The position numbers and the translations under genes are program-made. Under the pieces are notes generated by a model. It worked only from the letters and a program-made list of their open reading frames with translations, was not told the DNA's origin and made no database searches. From Bimuria novae-zelandiae CBS 107.79 (taxonomy: Eukaryota; Ascomycota; Dothideomycetes; Pleosporales; Didymosphaeriaceae): 64,000 nt of DNA. Below, piece by piece: positions 11,917 through 24,516 of the stretch. Location: contig ML976687.1 in assembly GCA_010015655.1 (NCBI GenBank), positions 147,727-211,726 on the forward strand, read 5' to 3'. The first letter of the stretch is position 1, and each line of letters starts with the position of its first letter.

Positions 11917-12810
11917 TAACGTGTCCGTGCGCGTGCCGAGCCACTTCGCGTGACAAGCCACCCAACACCATAACAGCTCATGCAAGAATGAGGCTGCAGA
12001 ACCACCCACAAATAATATTATTATAAGATTTTCTACTAGGGTAGTCAATCGATAGCTGCGATTAATTTGCACTACTTAAATCTATCTAGAAGCTTGACGT
12101 CGCGGCCGCTGCGTGTAGATTTGCTCGGGGCAGCAGATGCGCCCTCTGAGGCCTCCCCAACATCTGTAGCATCAACAACACGTTTTGGACGCTTTCTGCT
12201 CTGTGCAGATGGCTGAGAAGCCTTTCTCTTACACCTTTGGGATAGTTATAGAGCTTTTTCTGCGTCGCGGGCAGACTTCTAGGCAGCGCGCTAAGCTGCC
12301 TTTTCAGCCCTCTCCTTCTCCTTCGCCTTCTTAGCTGCCTCTCGCGCATCACGCTTTTCCTGCTACATTTTCTCCTTATATAGCTTAGCTGCCTTCTTTA
12401 GCTCTGCTATCTCTGCTTTTTAAAGCTGCTACTACTTATTCTCTTGTTCCTTAATAGATTAATAAACACGTGCCTCCCTCACCTTCCTTAGTAACTATAA
12501 GATAGCCCTACTCTAATACTCCTAGCGCTATTAAAGATCTAGAGTCTTGCCCTTCTTTCTACGCTTCTCCTTAATAGATAGTGCCTGCTTAATCCTATCT
12601 ATCTCATGCTTAAGTAGCTTATTTTAGACAGATAGGTGGTGGAGCGATTAACGAAGCTTCTTTATATCTTAACTACCCTAATCCTTTACTGCTAATTGTA
12701 TAAGCCTATCTATCTTTCTCTAGTCATGATCGCTAAGCCCTGATAAGGAGTTATCGCCTGATTCTTAATCCTGGGCGAACCTATCCAGGATAGGATTAGG
12801 ATCAGGTGGC

Positions 12811-13712
12811 TTGGTTGGTTAGTTAGTTAGTATTTATTTTTTGTCTAGTTAATAGGGATTAAGTCCACTATCTCGCCTCCTAAAGGGCATATACGACGTG
12901 CTAAGCTATAGAATTACAGTACTAATATACTACCTTAGAAAGCATTTCTTGCCTACGCGGGTATTACTACTATTTTAAGCTATAGCTCCCCTTCCTATTA
13001 GGGAGACTAAGTAGTGTATGTATATTAGGGTGAATCCCTTATGTGTGTTTAGAGGCAGTTTAGTGCTGTGAGAAGAAAGAAAAGGAAAGAGTAGATAGGT
13101 GTAGAGAGCCAGTGCTCTATCGAATCGGAGCCGTAGCTCTGCGCGAGGAGAGCCTTTATACTAGACTTAGCAATGCCTGTGTCGAAGGAGATAGGTGTAG
13201 TAGGAAGGCAGAGCCAGGCCTGTCCTTCTTCTTTATCCCTAAGAGTCGTATAATATAAGGCCAGGCTGGCTACCTTATTTGCGTGTTATGTTAGGTTAGG
13301 GACGCTGATAGTTAGTCTTTAGAGAGCTGCGGGCAGCTCTTGTTGTTGTAGGTATTAAGAGCTAGTGCTCTATTAAATCGTGCTATAGCTCTTTGCATAG
13401 AGAGCCTTTATATTTAGGTCTAGTAAGTGCCTATATCTTGCAAGAGCAAGGAGTGTCACGACTATCTCCTTATCTTAGCTATAGTTGTAGTCTTTAACTA
13501 AACGTGAAAATCTGAGCGGCGCACAGGCTATTTTAAAAAGATTTTAGCTTATTAAGGAGCTAAAAGAGAAAATAGGGTAGCGCGCCTGCCATAACGCCTG
13601 TAGCTAAAAGAGAATACTAGAAAACAGATTTACGAAGGCATTTAAGTCGTGTTTTAATAAAAAATTAATAGATATCGACCTTTCGGTGACCTGGAAAAGT
13701 TAATGTTCGGTG
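12811..13712 (-). mobile_element. Tad-like LINE derivative, copy A (0.9 kb)
   Basis: This 902-bp unit has the same 3' tail, (CCAA)n-like on the minus strand, and 3' region as the full-length LINE at 14635-20668. It also shares the short 5' terminus seen just before each target copy (AAAGTT-ATGTTCGGTG). It therefore looks like an internally deleted, non-autonomous form rather than a 5'-truncated one. It is bounded by 14-bp target copies at 12797-12810 and 13713-13726. About 95% similar by eye to copy B. Confidence 0.7.
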
Positions 13713-13726
13713 TAGGATTAGGTAGC

Positions 13727-14620
13727 TTGGTTAGTTAGTATTCATTTTTTGTCTAGTTAATGGGGATTAAGTCCACTATCTCGCCTCCCAAAGGGCATAT
13801 ACAACGTGCTAAGCTATAGAATTATAGTACTAATATACTATCTTAGAAAGCATTTCTTGCCTGCGCGGGTATTACTACCATTTTAAGCTATAGCTCCCCT
13901 TCCTGTTAGGGAGACTAAGCAGTGTATGTATATTAGGGTGAATCCCTTATATGTGTTTAGAGGCAGTTTAGTGCTGTGAGAAGAAAGAAAAGGAAAGAGT
14001 GAATAGGTGTAAAGAGCCAGTGCTCTGTCGAATCGGAGCCATGGCTCTGCGCGAGGAGAGCCTTTATACCAGGCTTGGCAATGCCTATATCGAAGGAGAT
14101 AGGTGTAGTAGGAAGGTAGAGCCAGGCCTGTCCTTCTTCTTTATCCCTAAGAGTTGTATAATATAAGGCCAGGCTGGCTGCCTTGTTTGCGTGTTGTGTT
14201 AGGTTAGGGACGCTAATAGTTAGTCTTTAGAGAGCTGCGGGTAGCTTTTGTTATTATAGGTGTTAAAAGCTAGTGCTTTATTAAATCGTGCCATGGCTCT
14301 TTGCATGGAGAGCCTTTGTATTTAGGCCTAGCAGGTGCCTATATCTTGTAAGAGTAAGGAGTGTCACGACTATCTCCTTATCTTAGCTATAGTTATGGCC
14401 TTTAACTAAACGTAAAAATCTAAGCGGCGCACGGGCTATTTTAAAAAAATTTTAGCTTATTAGGGAGCTAAAAGAGAAAATAGGGTAGCGCGCCTGCCAT
14501 AACGCCTGTAGCTAAAAGAGGACGCTAGAAAACAGATTTACGAAGGCATTTAAGTCGTGTTTTAATGAAAAATTAATAGATATCGACCTTTCGGTGACCT
14601 GGAAAAGTTGATGTTTAGTG
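13727..14620 (-). mobile_element. Tad-like LINE derivative, copy B (0.9 kb)
   Basis: An 894-bp near-duplicate of copy A in the same orientation. It ends with the same 5' signature GGAAAAGTTGATGTTTAGTG followed by the target copy TAGGATTAGGTGGC at 14621-14634. RIP-type differences separate it from copy A. Confidence 0.7.
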
Positions 14621-14634
14621 TAGGATTAGGTGGC

Positions 14635-17600
14635 TTGGTTGGTTGGTTGGTATTTATTTTACGTCTCTTTAATAGGGATTAAGTCCACTATCTCGCCTCT
14701 CGAAGGGCATATACGACGTGCTAAGCTATAGAATTATAGTACTAATATACTACCCTAGAAAGCATTTCTTGCCTGCGCGGGTATTACTACTATTTCGGAA
14801 CTGTAGCTCCCCTTCTAGTTAGGGAGGCTAAGCGATGTATGTATATTAGGGTGGTTTCCTTGCATTTTGAGGCATCTATGTGCTAAGAGAGAGAGAGAGC
14901 GAGTGTGTGTGTGTGTGTATATGTGTGTAGGGGGAGGGGAAAGAGAGGAAGAGGGGTGGGGAGTATTATAGCTATTATGCTAGACCTAGCTCTTACTAGG
15001 TGCTGTATTACTTATTACTGTTGCAGGGCTGCAGGAGCTAGCGGGGACAAATCTTAGTATAGTACTATGTAAGTTAGGTGAAGGCTTTAAAGGCCTCTAG
15101 ATCCCCCAGCAGCACCGCAGTATACGCCAGGCCGTTAGCCTGGCTGGATAGTAGTGTAGGTAGTCGAAGTGACCATCTACTAAAGGCCCCTAGGGTCTTA
15201 CGGTAGAGCGCAAGGTGCTCTAGTGTCTTGTCTTATCTGCATAAGCAGGTAAGGTTTGCATCCTTATAGTTGTACTTTTAGTGGTACTAGGCAAAATCCC
15301 CATGTCTAGACCGGATAGAAAGCAGTCTGGCTAGAATAGCTCTTAGTAGGTCTAGTTCCTTTAGACTGCTGCGTGGTGCATAGTCTAGGTGCTAGCTTTT
15401 ATACTATCTAGAGAGTTTGTTCTTTTTGTTAGACTACTAGATCTGCTATATGTGTTGTGATATCTTGCGGGCCATTATCTTAATGCCTAAGAGTGTAGGC
15501 AGAGCAGCTTTACCTGTTAGGGGTGATAGGTGTTAGGCTTCTAGGTTGGCTAATCTGTCTGCTGCCTTATTTCCTTCAATGCCTAGGTGTCTAGGGGCCT
15601 ATTTAATAGAGACGTCGTGAGTCTCTATAGCGCCATAGCACTCTAAAAAGGCCCATTAAGAGGTAGGGGGTAAATCGCCCCTTAGGCACCATATAACTAA
15701 GGTGCTGTCTATATACAGCTAGATTTAATAGGTATTAAACTCTAGTTATCTTATAGTGTGCTAGAAGCCTCTTTATGCTTCTACTGCCTTAGCGTTAAAG
15801 ACGTGCGAGGTAGAGTTAAGTAACCTACGTCTAGTCTATAGTTGCTTTCTATTCTAATATACTATAAAGCCGTAGGTCACCCGCTTTTCTCCTTCCTTTG
15901 TGTACTGTTCAGAGCCATCTAAGAAGATAGTCACGTCTAGTGGTAAGAGATAGGCCTACTATATATTAAAAGCCTTAGCTACAGTCTTCTTGTCTATGCT
16001 AAGCGTTAGGTTAGTTCGGTAGCTAGTTAAGTAGTAAGGGGCTGTAAGTGTAGTCCTAAGGATCTCTAGTAGAAGAGATGCTATCTATTAGACTTTTGTC
16101 TTAACTCGCTAGGGTTGTCCAGTTTTTACGCCCCTGTTTACTATATGTACTAATGTGCGCCTAGTAAGAGGATAGTCTGTATTTATAGTTTATAAGTAGG
16201 TTATAAATTTAAGTTTAGCTTCCTCTAGTGCTACTACTACAGATAGTAGTCCGGCGTCTTGAAAGAGTGTAGCTGTAGGGGTTATTCTCCACGCTAGTAG
16301 AATGCCCTTTGCTGCTATAGCTAGTGTCTTGTCTATAGTAGCTATATGCTATCTAATGTAAGCGCTGACCTCTTAAGGCCTGCCTAGTTTGAGTGTATGT
16401 AGCTGTTTAGTGCGGCCTCTGTACCAGCATTCAGTCCCATATAGAAGCGACGGGTATACACAGGCAATAGTGGCCTTGCGGAGGGAGCTAGCTGGTGGTC
16501 TATAGGTAGTCCTGGCTAGACTACAAATATAATAGGCTACCCTAGCAGCTTTTATAGTGCGTGTAGCTATATGTCGTCTAAAGGTAAGTCTGCGGTTAAA
16601 CCACACTCCTAACTAACGCAGGGCTGGCTGGCTGTGCTCTCTACCTAGAAGGATAGGGTAGATCGTAAGCTACTTATCTATAATATATAGTAGTGCGTAG
16701 CTGCTTCGCTGTCTAGTTAGGTGTATTATTTCCTGCTTTTCTAGGGTAAAGGTAACCTTGTTAGCCTCGCCCCATGCTCTAATCTGCCTTAGATCTAATA
16801 CTAGGAGCTCGACGTTGTCGTCTATAGAGTATAAGGCCTAGTATAGACATATGTCATCTACATATCCAAACCTCCGTTCTGTGTCCATAGATAGTAGCTC
16901 TGCTAGGTACAGTGTATATAGGACAGGGGAGAGAGGCGAGCCTTAGGGTGTGCCATAGGCGACAGGGTAGCTAGGGGTAGTAACCTATTCAAGGTAGACC
17001 CGAACCCTCTGGTTAGTAAGGAATGAGTCTACAAAGAGCATGGTCCTTTGTGGCCAGCCCTGTTAGGCCATCTAGTGTAGCAGGCGGTTCTTGAGGAGCG
17101 CATCAAAGGCGCCTTAAACATCTAGGGTAACCATAGTAACATGCTTTCTAAGTACCTATGCTGCTTTAGTGTCGTGGGTGAACGCTATAGTAAGGTCTGC
17201 TATAGAGCGCTTTAGAAGGGCGCCGCCATGCTAGGGGCTAAGGATCTTATATATTATGGCGGTCCACGTAATTCGTCTAGCCACTATTCGTTTAAGTCCC
17301 TTTCTAATGTAAGAGAGAAGCGCTATAGGTCTCTAGAAGCAGGGTAATATTTAGTCTGTCTTCCCTGTCTTTAGTATTATTACTACCTCGGCAAGCTTCC
17401 ACTGTGCTAGGAAGTAGTTAAGCTTAAGGCATCGCTAGAAGATTCTTCGTATAAGTTCCCTAACCTGAGCCTAGCAGGCACGGAGTAGTCGCATAGTAGA
17501 GTGGTTAGTGCCTGGTGAGGTGCTCGAGACCCCTATTGTGTTTTGTTTAGTTTCCTCTAGTGAGATGTGTGTGCTCCACGGGAGGGCATCTGCATTCTCC

Positions 17601-20600
17601 TGGTCTGGGTAGTGTCTGAGGTCATCCTCTGCTATGTACTGGTTGAGGACTTCCTCTCTAAGAGCCTCTGCCTTCTCTAGGGGGTCTAATATTGTCCTAT
17701 TATTTACGATAAGAGGAGTGTCCTGGTTCTCTAGTGTAAGCTTGTGCTAGGCAATAATCTTAAACAGGTCCTTATTATCCTTAGCATTATTAATAACATG
17801 CCTCTAGTACTGCCTCTTAGCCTATCGGACGGTAGTCTTAAAGGCCTGTCTCTCCTCTAGTAGACTACCAGAGCAGAGCAGCCTAGCATATTTATAGGCC
17901 TAGTAGGTAGTTTTGCACTCCTTAGTCTACCATGGTGCAGCGCGGCCTTCCTTGCGGTCGAGCTTGCCTGCTATCTGTATAGAGTGCTGTATGGTCTCTG
18001 TGAGCAGCGTGACGCATTTCTCTAGCTATACTACATCCTGTGTTGCAAGCGGGTCTAGGATGTTCTGGACACCTATTTCTACCAGCCTAGTAAATTTAGG
18101 TAGGCTTGCCTTAGGGACTCTGTAGTGGTACTGTTCTAGATGCGGAGTGCCTGGTGTAGAGAGAGGGACAGAGGTTACTATTATCTTATAGTCTAAGCCG
18201 CTGTGCATGCTAGCATTAACAGCAGACTAGGCAAATAGGATATTAGAAAAGGTAAGGTTAAGAATATAGCTAGCGTAGTGTGTTAGCTGCCCTGGCACAC
18301 TAATATAGTCTATAGACGCGTTAGCGGCCTATCTAGCTAGCTCTACACCTCTGTTGGCTGCAGTAGTAGTAGGCTTAAAGAATTTATGTCTAGCGTTGAA
18401 GTCTCCTCCTATAAGGCAGAGTTGAGGGGGTATAAGATGTGTGACGTATTGGATAACGTGTGGGGTGTGTGGCTGTCTGTAGCAGTTGAGTATTACCACT
18501 CTATTTACTATAGCCTATAGTATGTCTGGGTGATTAAGGCTCTCTCTAGCCTAGTATCGTAGGTGGCATCCTTTGCGGATGTAGGTCATCACCCTAGGGC
18601 GGGCTGAGCCTAGTATGTTAGGGCTGTCTTAGGTGCTGATAGGTGCTAGGTGTGTGAAACCAGGGTGGGTGGAAGTTCTTAAGTTGGCACATGTAAAGGG
18701 CTCTTAAACACACACAATATCTATGCCCTTCTAAAACGCCACCTCTAGTATTATAATATGCCAGGGTGAGCTCCTGCTAACATTGGCCCAGCATACACGT
18801 AGTTGTTTGCTTAACAGGCTGGGCTGTTAATGCCTAGTATCAACTGGGATATTATAAGGGTGTTCTAGCATAATAATGGCGGGTTATCGCTTATGCTAGC
18901 GTCTTCCCTCTCCAAGGTAGACGGGTTAGTGTAGATAGTTAATTGTGGACGAATGCTGCTGGCAGACAGTTATTCTACATTAAGGCTCCTCTAGCCTGTG
19001 GCAGCCCGCCTTAGTCTCTTTTCTCTGCCAGTAGTAGAGGAGGATGCATAGGAGGCAATAGTTATAGAAGGTGTAGCCCTGCTTTCTCCTTCTTGCCTCT
19101 GGGCAGAAAGGTGGGAAGGCACTGTCTCTAATACCTCCATAGGAGGAGCCTCAGGCTAAAGTGTTGCCTGTTCAAGGGCCACTTTAACTATCCTATAAAG
19201 GTGCTGCTATGCTATTTTGCCTGCGCGACAAATAGCCTTTAGCTTAGTCTTTATAGGCTTAGTAATATGTCTGTTAACCTGGCGAGGAGCTGCCGGGCAG
19301 TTAGTGTAACTAGCTAGATAAGGGCTATAATAGTTAGCATACATAGCTTTGTAGGCGTAACTATCTCTATACTATCCTTGGTGTCTATCCATGCGGTCCC
19401 CGCAGTGTGCACAGCGGGCTACTTGGGTATAGCGGGCAGCGTTGCAGTAGCCCTAGCAGCCTGGGTTATATCGCTATATGGTGGGATACTTGTGGATTTC
19501 CTTCGAGAATTGGCTAGTGCCAAAGAGCCGGAACGAGCGGACTGGCTCCTTGTATAAAACGATCTAGGTAGTAAGGCCATGCTAATTCGCCCCATGTCGT
19601 GAGGTCCTGCAACTAACTAGCTACTTACCTATTTACGAGCAGACCTCTTCCTCTACTAACTAGGTAGTAGTTAGTAGTTCTGTGCTGTCTAGGGTCTAAA
19701 AAGAGCTAGGTACTCCTTGTACTGCGTAGTTAGTCCAGCGTTCTGGAATCCTCACCGCGTCTCCGTCTAGCGCTCTTACTAGAAGTTCCTGGTTTTCTTA
19801 AGTTAGAAGTCGGCCCCAAATGTTCTTATTTACTGGGGTAATCGCCTAGCCTGTGTTAATTAGTGATGCGATAGGTATATCTTTAAAGGTAAGTCTTACT
19901 ATACTCTTACATATTGCCTGCCTTACTATAAAGGGTAAGGGTTGTTGCAGTCGCATTGCCGGGTTAGAAATAGCTACAAATATTCAATTATCTTCTTTTG
20001 GCTTAGCGGGCGGGTTGGGCCGGGGCCTAGTAAGAATTAGGGGTTAACTGCCACCCCTATCTAAGATCTAGGGGTCTCTAGCTACGTCCGCCTAAGAGCG
20101 GCGTCCCAACTCTTAGCTCTTAGGGTTACTATAACCGGTGTCGCTACTCTAGCGGGAGCTAGGGGGGGAGTTGCTTAGGAAGAGTAAGGTTAGAGCCTAA
20201 ATAACTCTTTACTACAGCTCCTTAGTAATCTTAGCCTCTTAAGGGTTAGTATAGCTCTCTACGTGTTGGTCTACCGCTGCTACAAAAGCCGTAGTAATAG
20301 TGTTCTATAGCTAGGCAATCTACTAAGTCTTAGTAATATAGCGTTAGATAGCATTAGAGACGCGAGGTTTAGGAGCGCCCCTACTAGGGTTCTAGCTGCT
20401 TAGAAGGGGTGCACGGTAATACATGTCCTCCTAGGGCCGTCTTAGGGCGCGTGTATAAAGCTGCTAAGGGATCACAGGGTCTGGGGACCCTGTGTGCTAG
20501 GAGGAGGGAGACTCTACTATCCTAATAAGCTCCTTTGCGCGTCTGCGCGGAGGGCTAGGCAGACGTTAGAGGTACTCTTAGAATTAGCGTAGTGAGCTTG

Positions 20601-20668
20601 TTCAGTTGCTGGGATTATTAGGGTCTTTAGAGAGGATATCTAAAAATCGAAAAGTTGGTGTTTGGTGC
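14635..20668 (-). mobile_element. Tad-like LINE retrotransposon, full length, RIP-mutated
   Basis: All landmarks of a Tad-clade LINE are readable on the minus strand. ORF1 (about 20500-18950) has CCHC knuckles near 19380-19460. Next comes an APE-type endonuclease (about 18840-18100) with GGDFNARH. The reverse transcriptase (about 17600-16380) has GYVDDICLY near 16850. RNase H (about 15960-15420) has IDSTLVIWCL and HLGIEGNKAADRLA. Scattered TAG/TAA codons replace Gln or Trp, as RIP produces. The 3' end is a (CCAA)n-like tail at 14635-14650, the 5' end at 20668. The target copies at 14621-14634 and 20669-20682 flank it. A GT/GA microsatellite lies at 14888-14930. Confidence 0.85.
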
Positions 20669-20682
20669 TAGGATCAGGTGGC

Positions 20683-21803
20683 GATATGCCTGTGGCTCTA
20701 AAAGAGCTGAGGATAGTTAATTCCTTAAAGGAGGCCTTCCACGCATTCCAGAATAAGGGGAAGAAGTCGTCTTTAGTGATAGAAGCTAGGCCTTGGCTTC
20801 TATAAAGGTATCGTGATAGCTCTGCTAAGTATGCTGTTAATAGAGGCTTAAATATCGCAACGTTAAGTGGCTAAAGCGTATAAGTTAAGTAAGAAGGCAG
20901 GATAGCAAGCAGGATCCTATACTTATTATAATAGTTAATAAAGTCTATAGTAACATGAGATCCGTGGCCGTCTATAATTAAAAGACAATATAATTGTCGA
21001 GTCTTCTCTTTTATACAGCGATTGAACACCTGCTTAAGCCAGGCAAGCCCGATATTGTTGTTCGTCTAGCTAGAGGATAATAAGGTGATAAAGACTTCAT
21101 GTTCTCCTGCCTTAATATCCTCTACCTAGCTTGATTGGATGCCCTTGTTGGCGGCCTTATAAATAAGGCTTGGCGGCAGAGCTGATCCATCAGCGCAGAT
21201 ACATGCCAGGAGCGTAATCCATGCGCGATTGCCATCTTAGAGTAATGCCCTAACCTCCTTCTTCTCCCACATTCGTCTGCTGAATATTCTCTTTAATCTA
21301 CCAACAATACCGATCAGGACGCCTTTTTCATCCATATTATAGATATAACGAGGATCTATGCGATATTCATCCATCTTACTGTGTAGAAGGTTGAAATAGA
21401 GGCGATATTTATCCACTAAATCAGCTTTGTGGCGATTGTTGTCCATCCCGACGGTCCATTGGGAGATGAGATGAATGCTGTGTTGGTTAATAAAGCGGGT
21501 AACCCAGCTCTCGCTGACTGGCTCCTTTGCTATCGTAGAGGCAAAATTCTGTATCATCTCTCTAGTAGGAGGTGTATGTCTCTTTGTGAGTCCTTCGATA
21601 TATCGTACAAGCTCCTGCTCTTGTTGTGGTGTAAGTTTCTGCTGGTTGATATTCTTGGCTTCATATGGGGCCTGAACGCGCTTGTGTCTTCGGGACAACG
21701 TAGTCCGATCTACACCATAGGTAGCCGCTATTTTTCTATATGAAAATTTTTCTCCTGGATCTAAAGATTGAATAGCTTCAATCGCATCTTCAATTGCCCC
21801 CAT
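20683..21803 (-). pseudogene. Pogo-type transposase, N-terminal half
   Basis: A helix-turn-helix of the psq/CENP-B type (FSYRKIAATYGVDRTTLSRR) starts the protein. It is followed by a CENP-B-like DNA-binding half and the DDE domain, with the first catalytic Asp in IYNMDEKG and, after a TAA at 21237-21239, the second in LLIIDGHGSHV. The LINE array interrupts the frame at about 20683; the C-terminal half is at 12086-12796. The first 190 codons are nearly undamaged and RIP-type changes increase further downstream. The start at 21803 (MGAIED) matches the related transposase at 33950. Confidence 0.8.
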
Positions 21804-22050
21804 ATTGGTGGAGTTACAACGCGTCAAAGTTAGTGAGTCATTCAGTCTTTAGGTGTTGGGTGGCTCGTTACGCGAAGTGGCTCGGCACGCGCACAGACAC
21901 GTTAGTGCGGGCTTGGCGCTTTGTTTGAACATTCCAAGTTCTCCACCGTGTCTTTGCATCCCCCCTTGTTCATAATACAATCCATTTCAACGCCTTGTCC
22001 GTAGCGATAACTACGAAAAAAACTCGATTCGTCAACAAGCCAACTGTCTT

Positions 22051-22997
22051 ATGCAGTGCCCGCGCCTACATCTTGCCACGACTGTGTACATACGGAGCCT
22101 ACAGCTCGAAGCGATTATGGCTTGGGCGCCTGCTCAACTACCTTACCTCAAACCGCCCGACCTACTACCGGCCCCTCTACCTAGCGAATCTCGTTTCTTC
22201 GAATCAACAGCCGTGTTTCGGAACGATACATCCTAGCACAGGGTGGTTGCGGTCGAGCCTCACACTTCATTGTCAAATACGGGCGGGGTGTTAAAGAGAT
22301 CGAAGGCCAAGTACTTCTATTTCTCGAGCACCACCTAGAAGCTTGCCATAGCATGCCGAAACTCTACGCAATGTATCGTATCGCAAGTACGGGCCATGTC
22401 TGCCTGATCATGCAGCGCATGCCTGGCGTGCCACTCGATCAATTGTGGCCTACCCTCAAGGACTTCGAGAAATCCGTCATTTGTGCTAAATTGAACGGAA
22501 TCCTCACATCAATCCGAAGCATCCCAGCTCCTCCGCTCTACGGAAGTGTTGACTAAGGCCGGTTTCACCATTATCTGTTCTATAGCCCCGATGTTGACAA
22601 AGAAATATGTGGTCCATTCGACTCGGAAGACCACTTCAATGCGGCACTGGTAAAGCGGCTCCGGTCTGCTTGGGCACAAATGAAAAAGCATAGTTTTAAG
22701 GCAGACTTCTATGAGAAAAATCTTGGAAGGGTATTAGTTGGTCATAAGCCTGTTTTCTCGCATTCAGATCTACAAAGAAAGAACGTGCTAGTGCATTGGG
22801 ATACATTGCAGGGCTTAACGGTCAGCCTGATAGATTGGGGGGATGCTGGCTGGTTCCCGGCTTATTGGGAATACTTCACTGCTCTACAAGGTGTACAATG
22901 GGATGACCACTGGTCCCAGCGCATCGAAGAAATAACAGAACCTTGGCTCAGCGAAGCGGCAGTCATGAAAATGGTGCATCAAGACCTCATATTCTGA
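22051..22997 (+). pseudogene. APH-family phosphotransferase (kinase-like), broken
   Basis: Downstream frames encode a clear fungal aminoglycoside-phosphotransferase-like domain: KYGRGVKEIEGQV (nucleotide-binding lobe), CLIMQRMPGVPLDQLWPTL, the catalytic loop HSDLQRKNVLV and the metal-binding segment LIDWGDAGWFPAYWEY. It is not functional as read: an in-frame TAG lies at 22234-22236, an apparent 2-bp insertion (CACAC) near 22262 shifts the frame, and TAA lies at 22553-22555. Both stops fit CAG/CAA to TAG/TAA change. The substrate of such proteins in fungi is mostly unknown. The start may be 22051 or 22117. It sits right beside the pogo-type TIR. Confidence 0.75.
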
Positions 22998-23037
22998 GCG
23001 TTGATGTTCGCATTTGCTGGCTCTCTGATATGTCCTG

Positions 23038-23178
23038 GCGCTAATCAGCTTGGGGTCAGAGCCACAAGTCTAAAGCGTATGACACAAATTTCAACTGGAC
23101 ACACAGAGCGCCAACAGCTGCGCCGCACCCTGCGGCAATCCTGGCGCTAATCAGCTTTTGGGTCCGGAGCCATGAGAT
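23038..23178. repeat. Short direct repeat pair, about 35 bp
   Basis: CTGGCGCTAATCAGCTT followed by GGGTC-GAGCCA occurs at about 23038-23072 and again at 23144-23178, 106 bp apart. The second copy overlaps the end of the NLR-like relic. Meaning unknown; a small tandem duplication is likely. Confidence 0.5.
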
Positions 23179-23350
23179 GTTTACGGAACTCGCCGCTGTC
23201 CAGTGAATAATCCGTGGCTTTAAGCCAGGCGCGTATCTGTAGTATCCGTTCTGGAGCCTCTGGGAGGATTTGATCGGGGTTGTAGTTGCTGACGTCGTCA
23301 CGTTCGATAACGACAGCATCGTCACTACCGCTGTGCGAGTGTTCCGACAT
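23147..23350 (-). pseudogene. Possible relic of a fungal NLR (NACHT) protein
   Basis: A 67-codon frame ends with IRAWLKATDYSLDSGEFRKH, which resembles the linker that commonly precedes the NACHT domain in fungal NOD-like receptors (I-x-x-W-L-x-x-T-D-Y ... S-x-E-x-R-x-H-L). The frame then stops and no P-loop or repeat domain follows within the next few hundred bases. If correct it is the truncated start of an incompatibility or immunity-type gene. The evidence is one short motif. Confidence 0.4.
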
Positions 23351-23765
23351 GACAAGTACTAGGCGACTAGCAAAACGATCCAGAGCTTGTAACAGAAAAC
23401 CAGTATAGCCTTTGAAATACTGGACGGGAAGAAGAAATACCGGGAGGGTAGCATACGTCCATTATCAGGGTGCGATTAGGCACCCATCTCGCCCGGCACG
23501 CCTAACCACATGGGCAGGCCTGGGAATGTTCTTGAGCACATGTGTAGCATTGGTAGCACTAGAAATTCCCACATCGCCCGATTTGGTTTATATACTTATG
23601 TTACGATGCTCTAGGAGATGTAAAATGCTGCCTTGAAGCATTAATCGTCCATGTCCCAGGTTTCGAGGCCGGTGTCTCGCCACGTGGGAACCCACTATAG
23701 AGCGCCAACACACTGGTTTCTTTTTGTAACGGTTTGTACAGGAGCTTGAGATGCTCCTGTTAAGC
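23351..23765. other. Intergenic DNA with hairpin before transposon
   Basis: No gene is visible. GGAGC-TTGAGAT-GCTCC near 23740-23756 could form a short hairpin. A TTAA lies at 23760-23763, just outside the TIR of the next element. Confidence 0.4.
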
Positions 23766-24516
23766 TATCCCCCGCATGGCCAAAATCTGCCATACACGGG
23801 CCACATTAAAATGGCCAATTAGGAGAGCGACTAGGTAAATACTAAATCTATATTATAATATTAGTAATTTTTATTTACTAGCTAAAATACGCCTATTTTA
23901 AAATTACCTACACTTATAAATATGCTAAAAGCTACTAGCCTACTTAGTAATAACTTTAACGTTATAAAATATATAAAATATAGTAAATTTAATGCTAAAA
24001 AGCCTAATTCGCTAGTAAATCTACTATTTAATTAAAACCCTCTTAACGTTAATAATTTACGTATTTTTAGAGAGGCTAACTTACCTAAAGGTATTAATTA
24101 TAGTAGTTTAATTAATTTATTTAATTTATACTTCTCTACTAACGTTATGAACTATATATTATATTATATAAATTAATATGCTAAGACGCTCTAAGTAGTA
24201 ACGCTTCGTAACTATTATAATTAAAAATTAATATCTTTAGTAAAGCTTTATACGTACTTTTTAACTATTATTTATATAGACGTCTACTAGGAGTCCTTAT
24301 TAGTAGAATACTAAGAGAAAGGTTACTAGAATACTCCTATATATAAAATTAATAAGTTTATATCCCGCTAGCGTTAGTAGCAGCTAGATTAGTATCTATA
24401 CTATACTAAGGTAGAGTAGAGCTTTTACTCCTTATTTAGCTACATTTAAAATTTCTCTTAGCTACTCTGCAAGCGCTTACTTTTATATTAAACGTTTAAT
24501 AAGTACCTTTATATTA

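Larger units (their letters stand above)
11919..21902 (-). mobile_element. Fot1/pogo-type element split by a 7.9-kb LINE array
   Basis: Terminal inverted repeats of about 55 bp match across 10 kb: inward from the left ACGTGTCCGTGCGCGTGCCG, and from the right end (21902) ACGTGTCTGTGCGCGTGCCG, both ending CACCCAACACC. TA flanks both ends (11917-11918 and 21903-21904). The transposase starts on the minus strand at about 21803, is interrupted at 20682/12797 by the LINE copies, and resumes to a charged Lys/Arg/Ala-rich C-terminus near 12100. Removing the LINEs and one target copy leaves about 2.1 kb, a normal length for this class. Relic stop codons include TAA at 21237. Confidence 0.85.

Noticed and set aside
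16373..18208. Separate genes in the LINE interior
   Set aside because: All fragments are pieces of one LINE endonuclease-reverse transcriptase frame interrupted by RIP stops.
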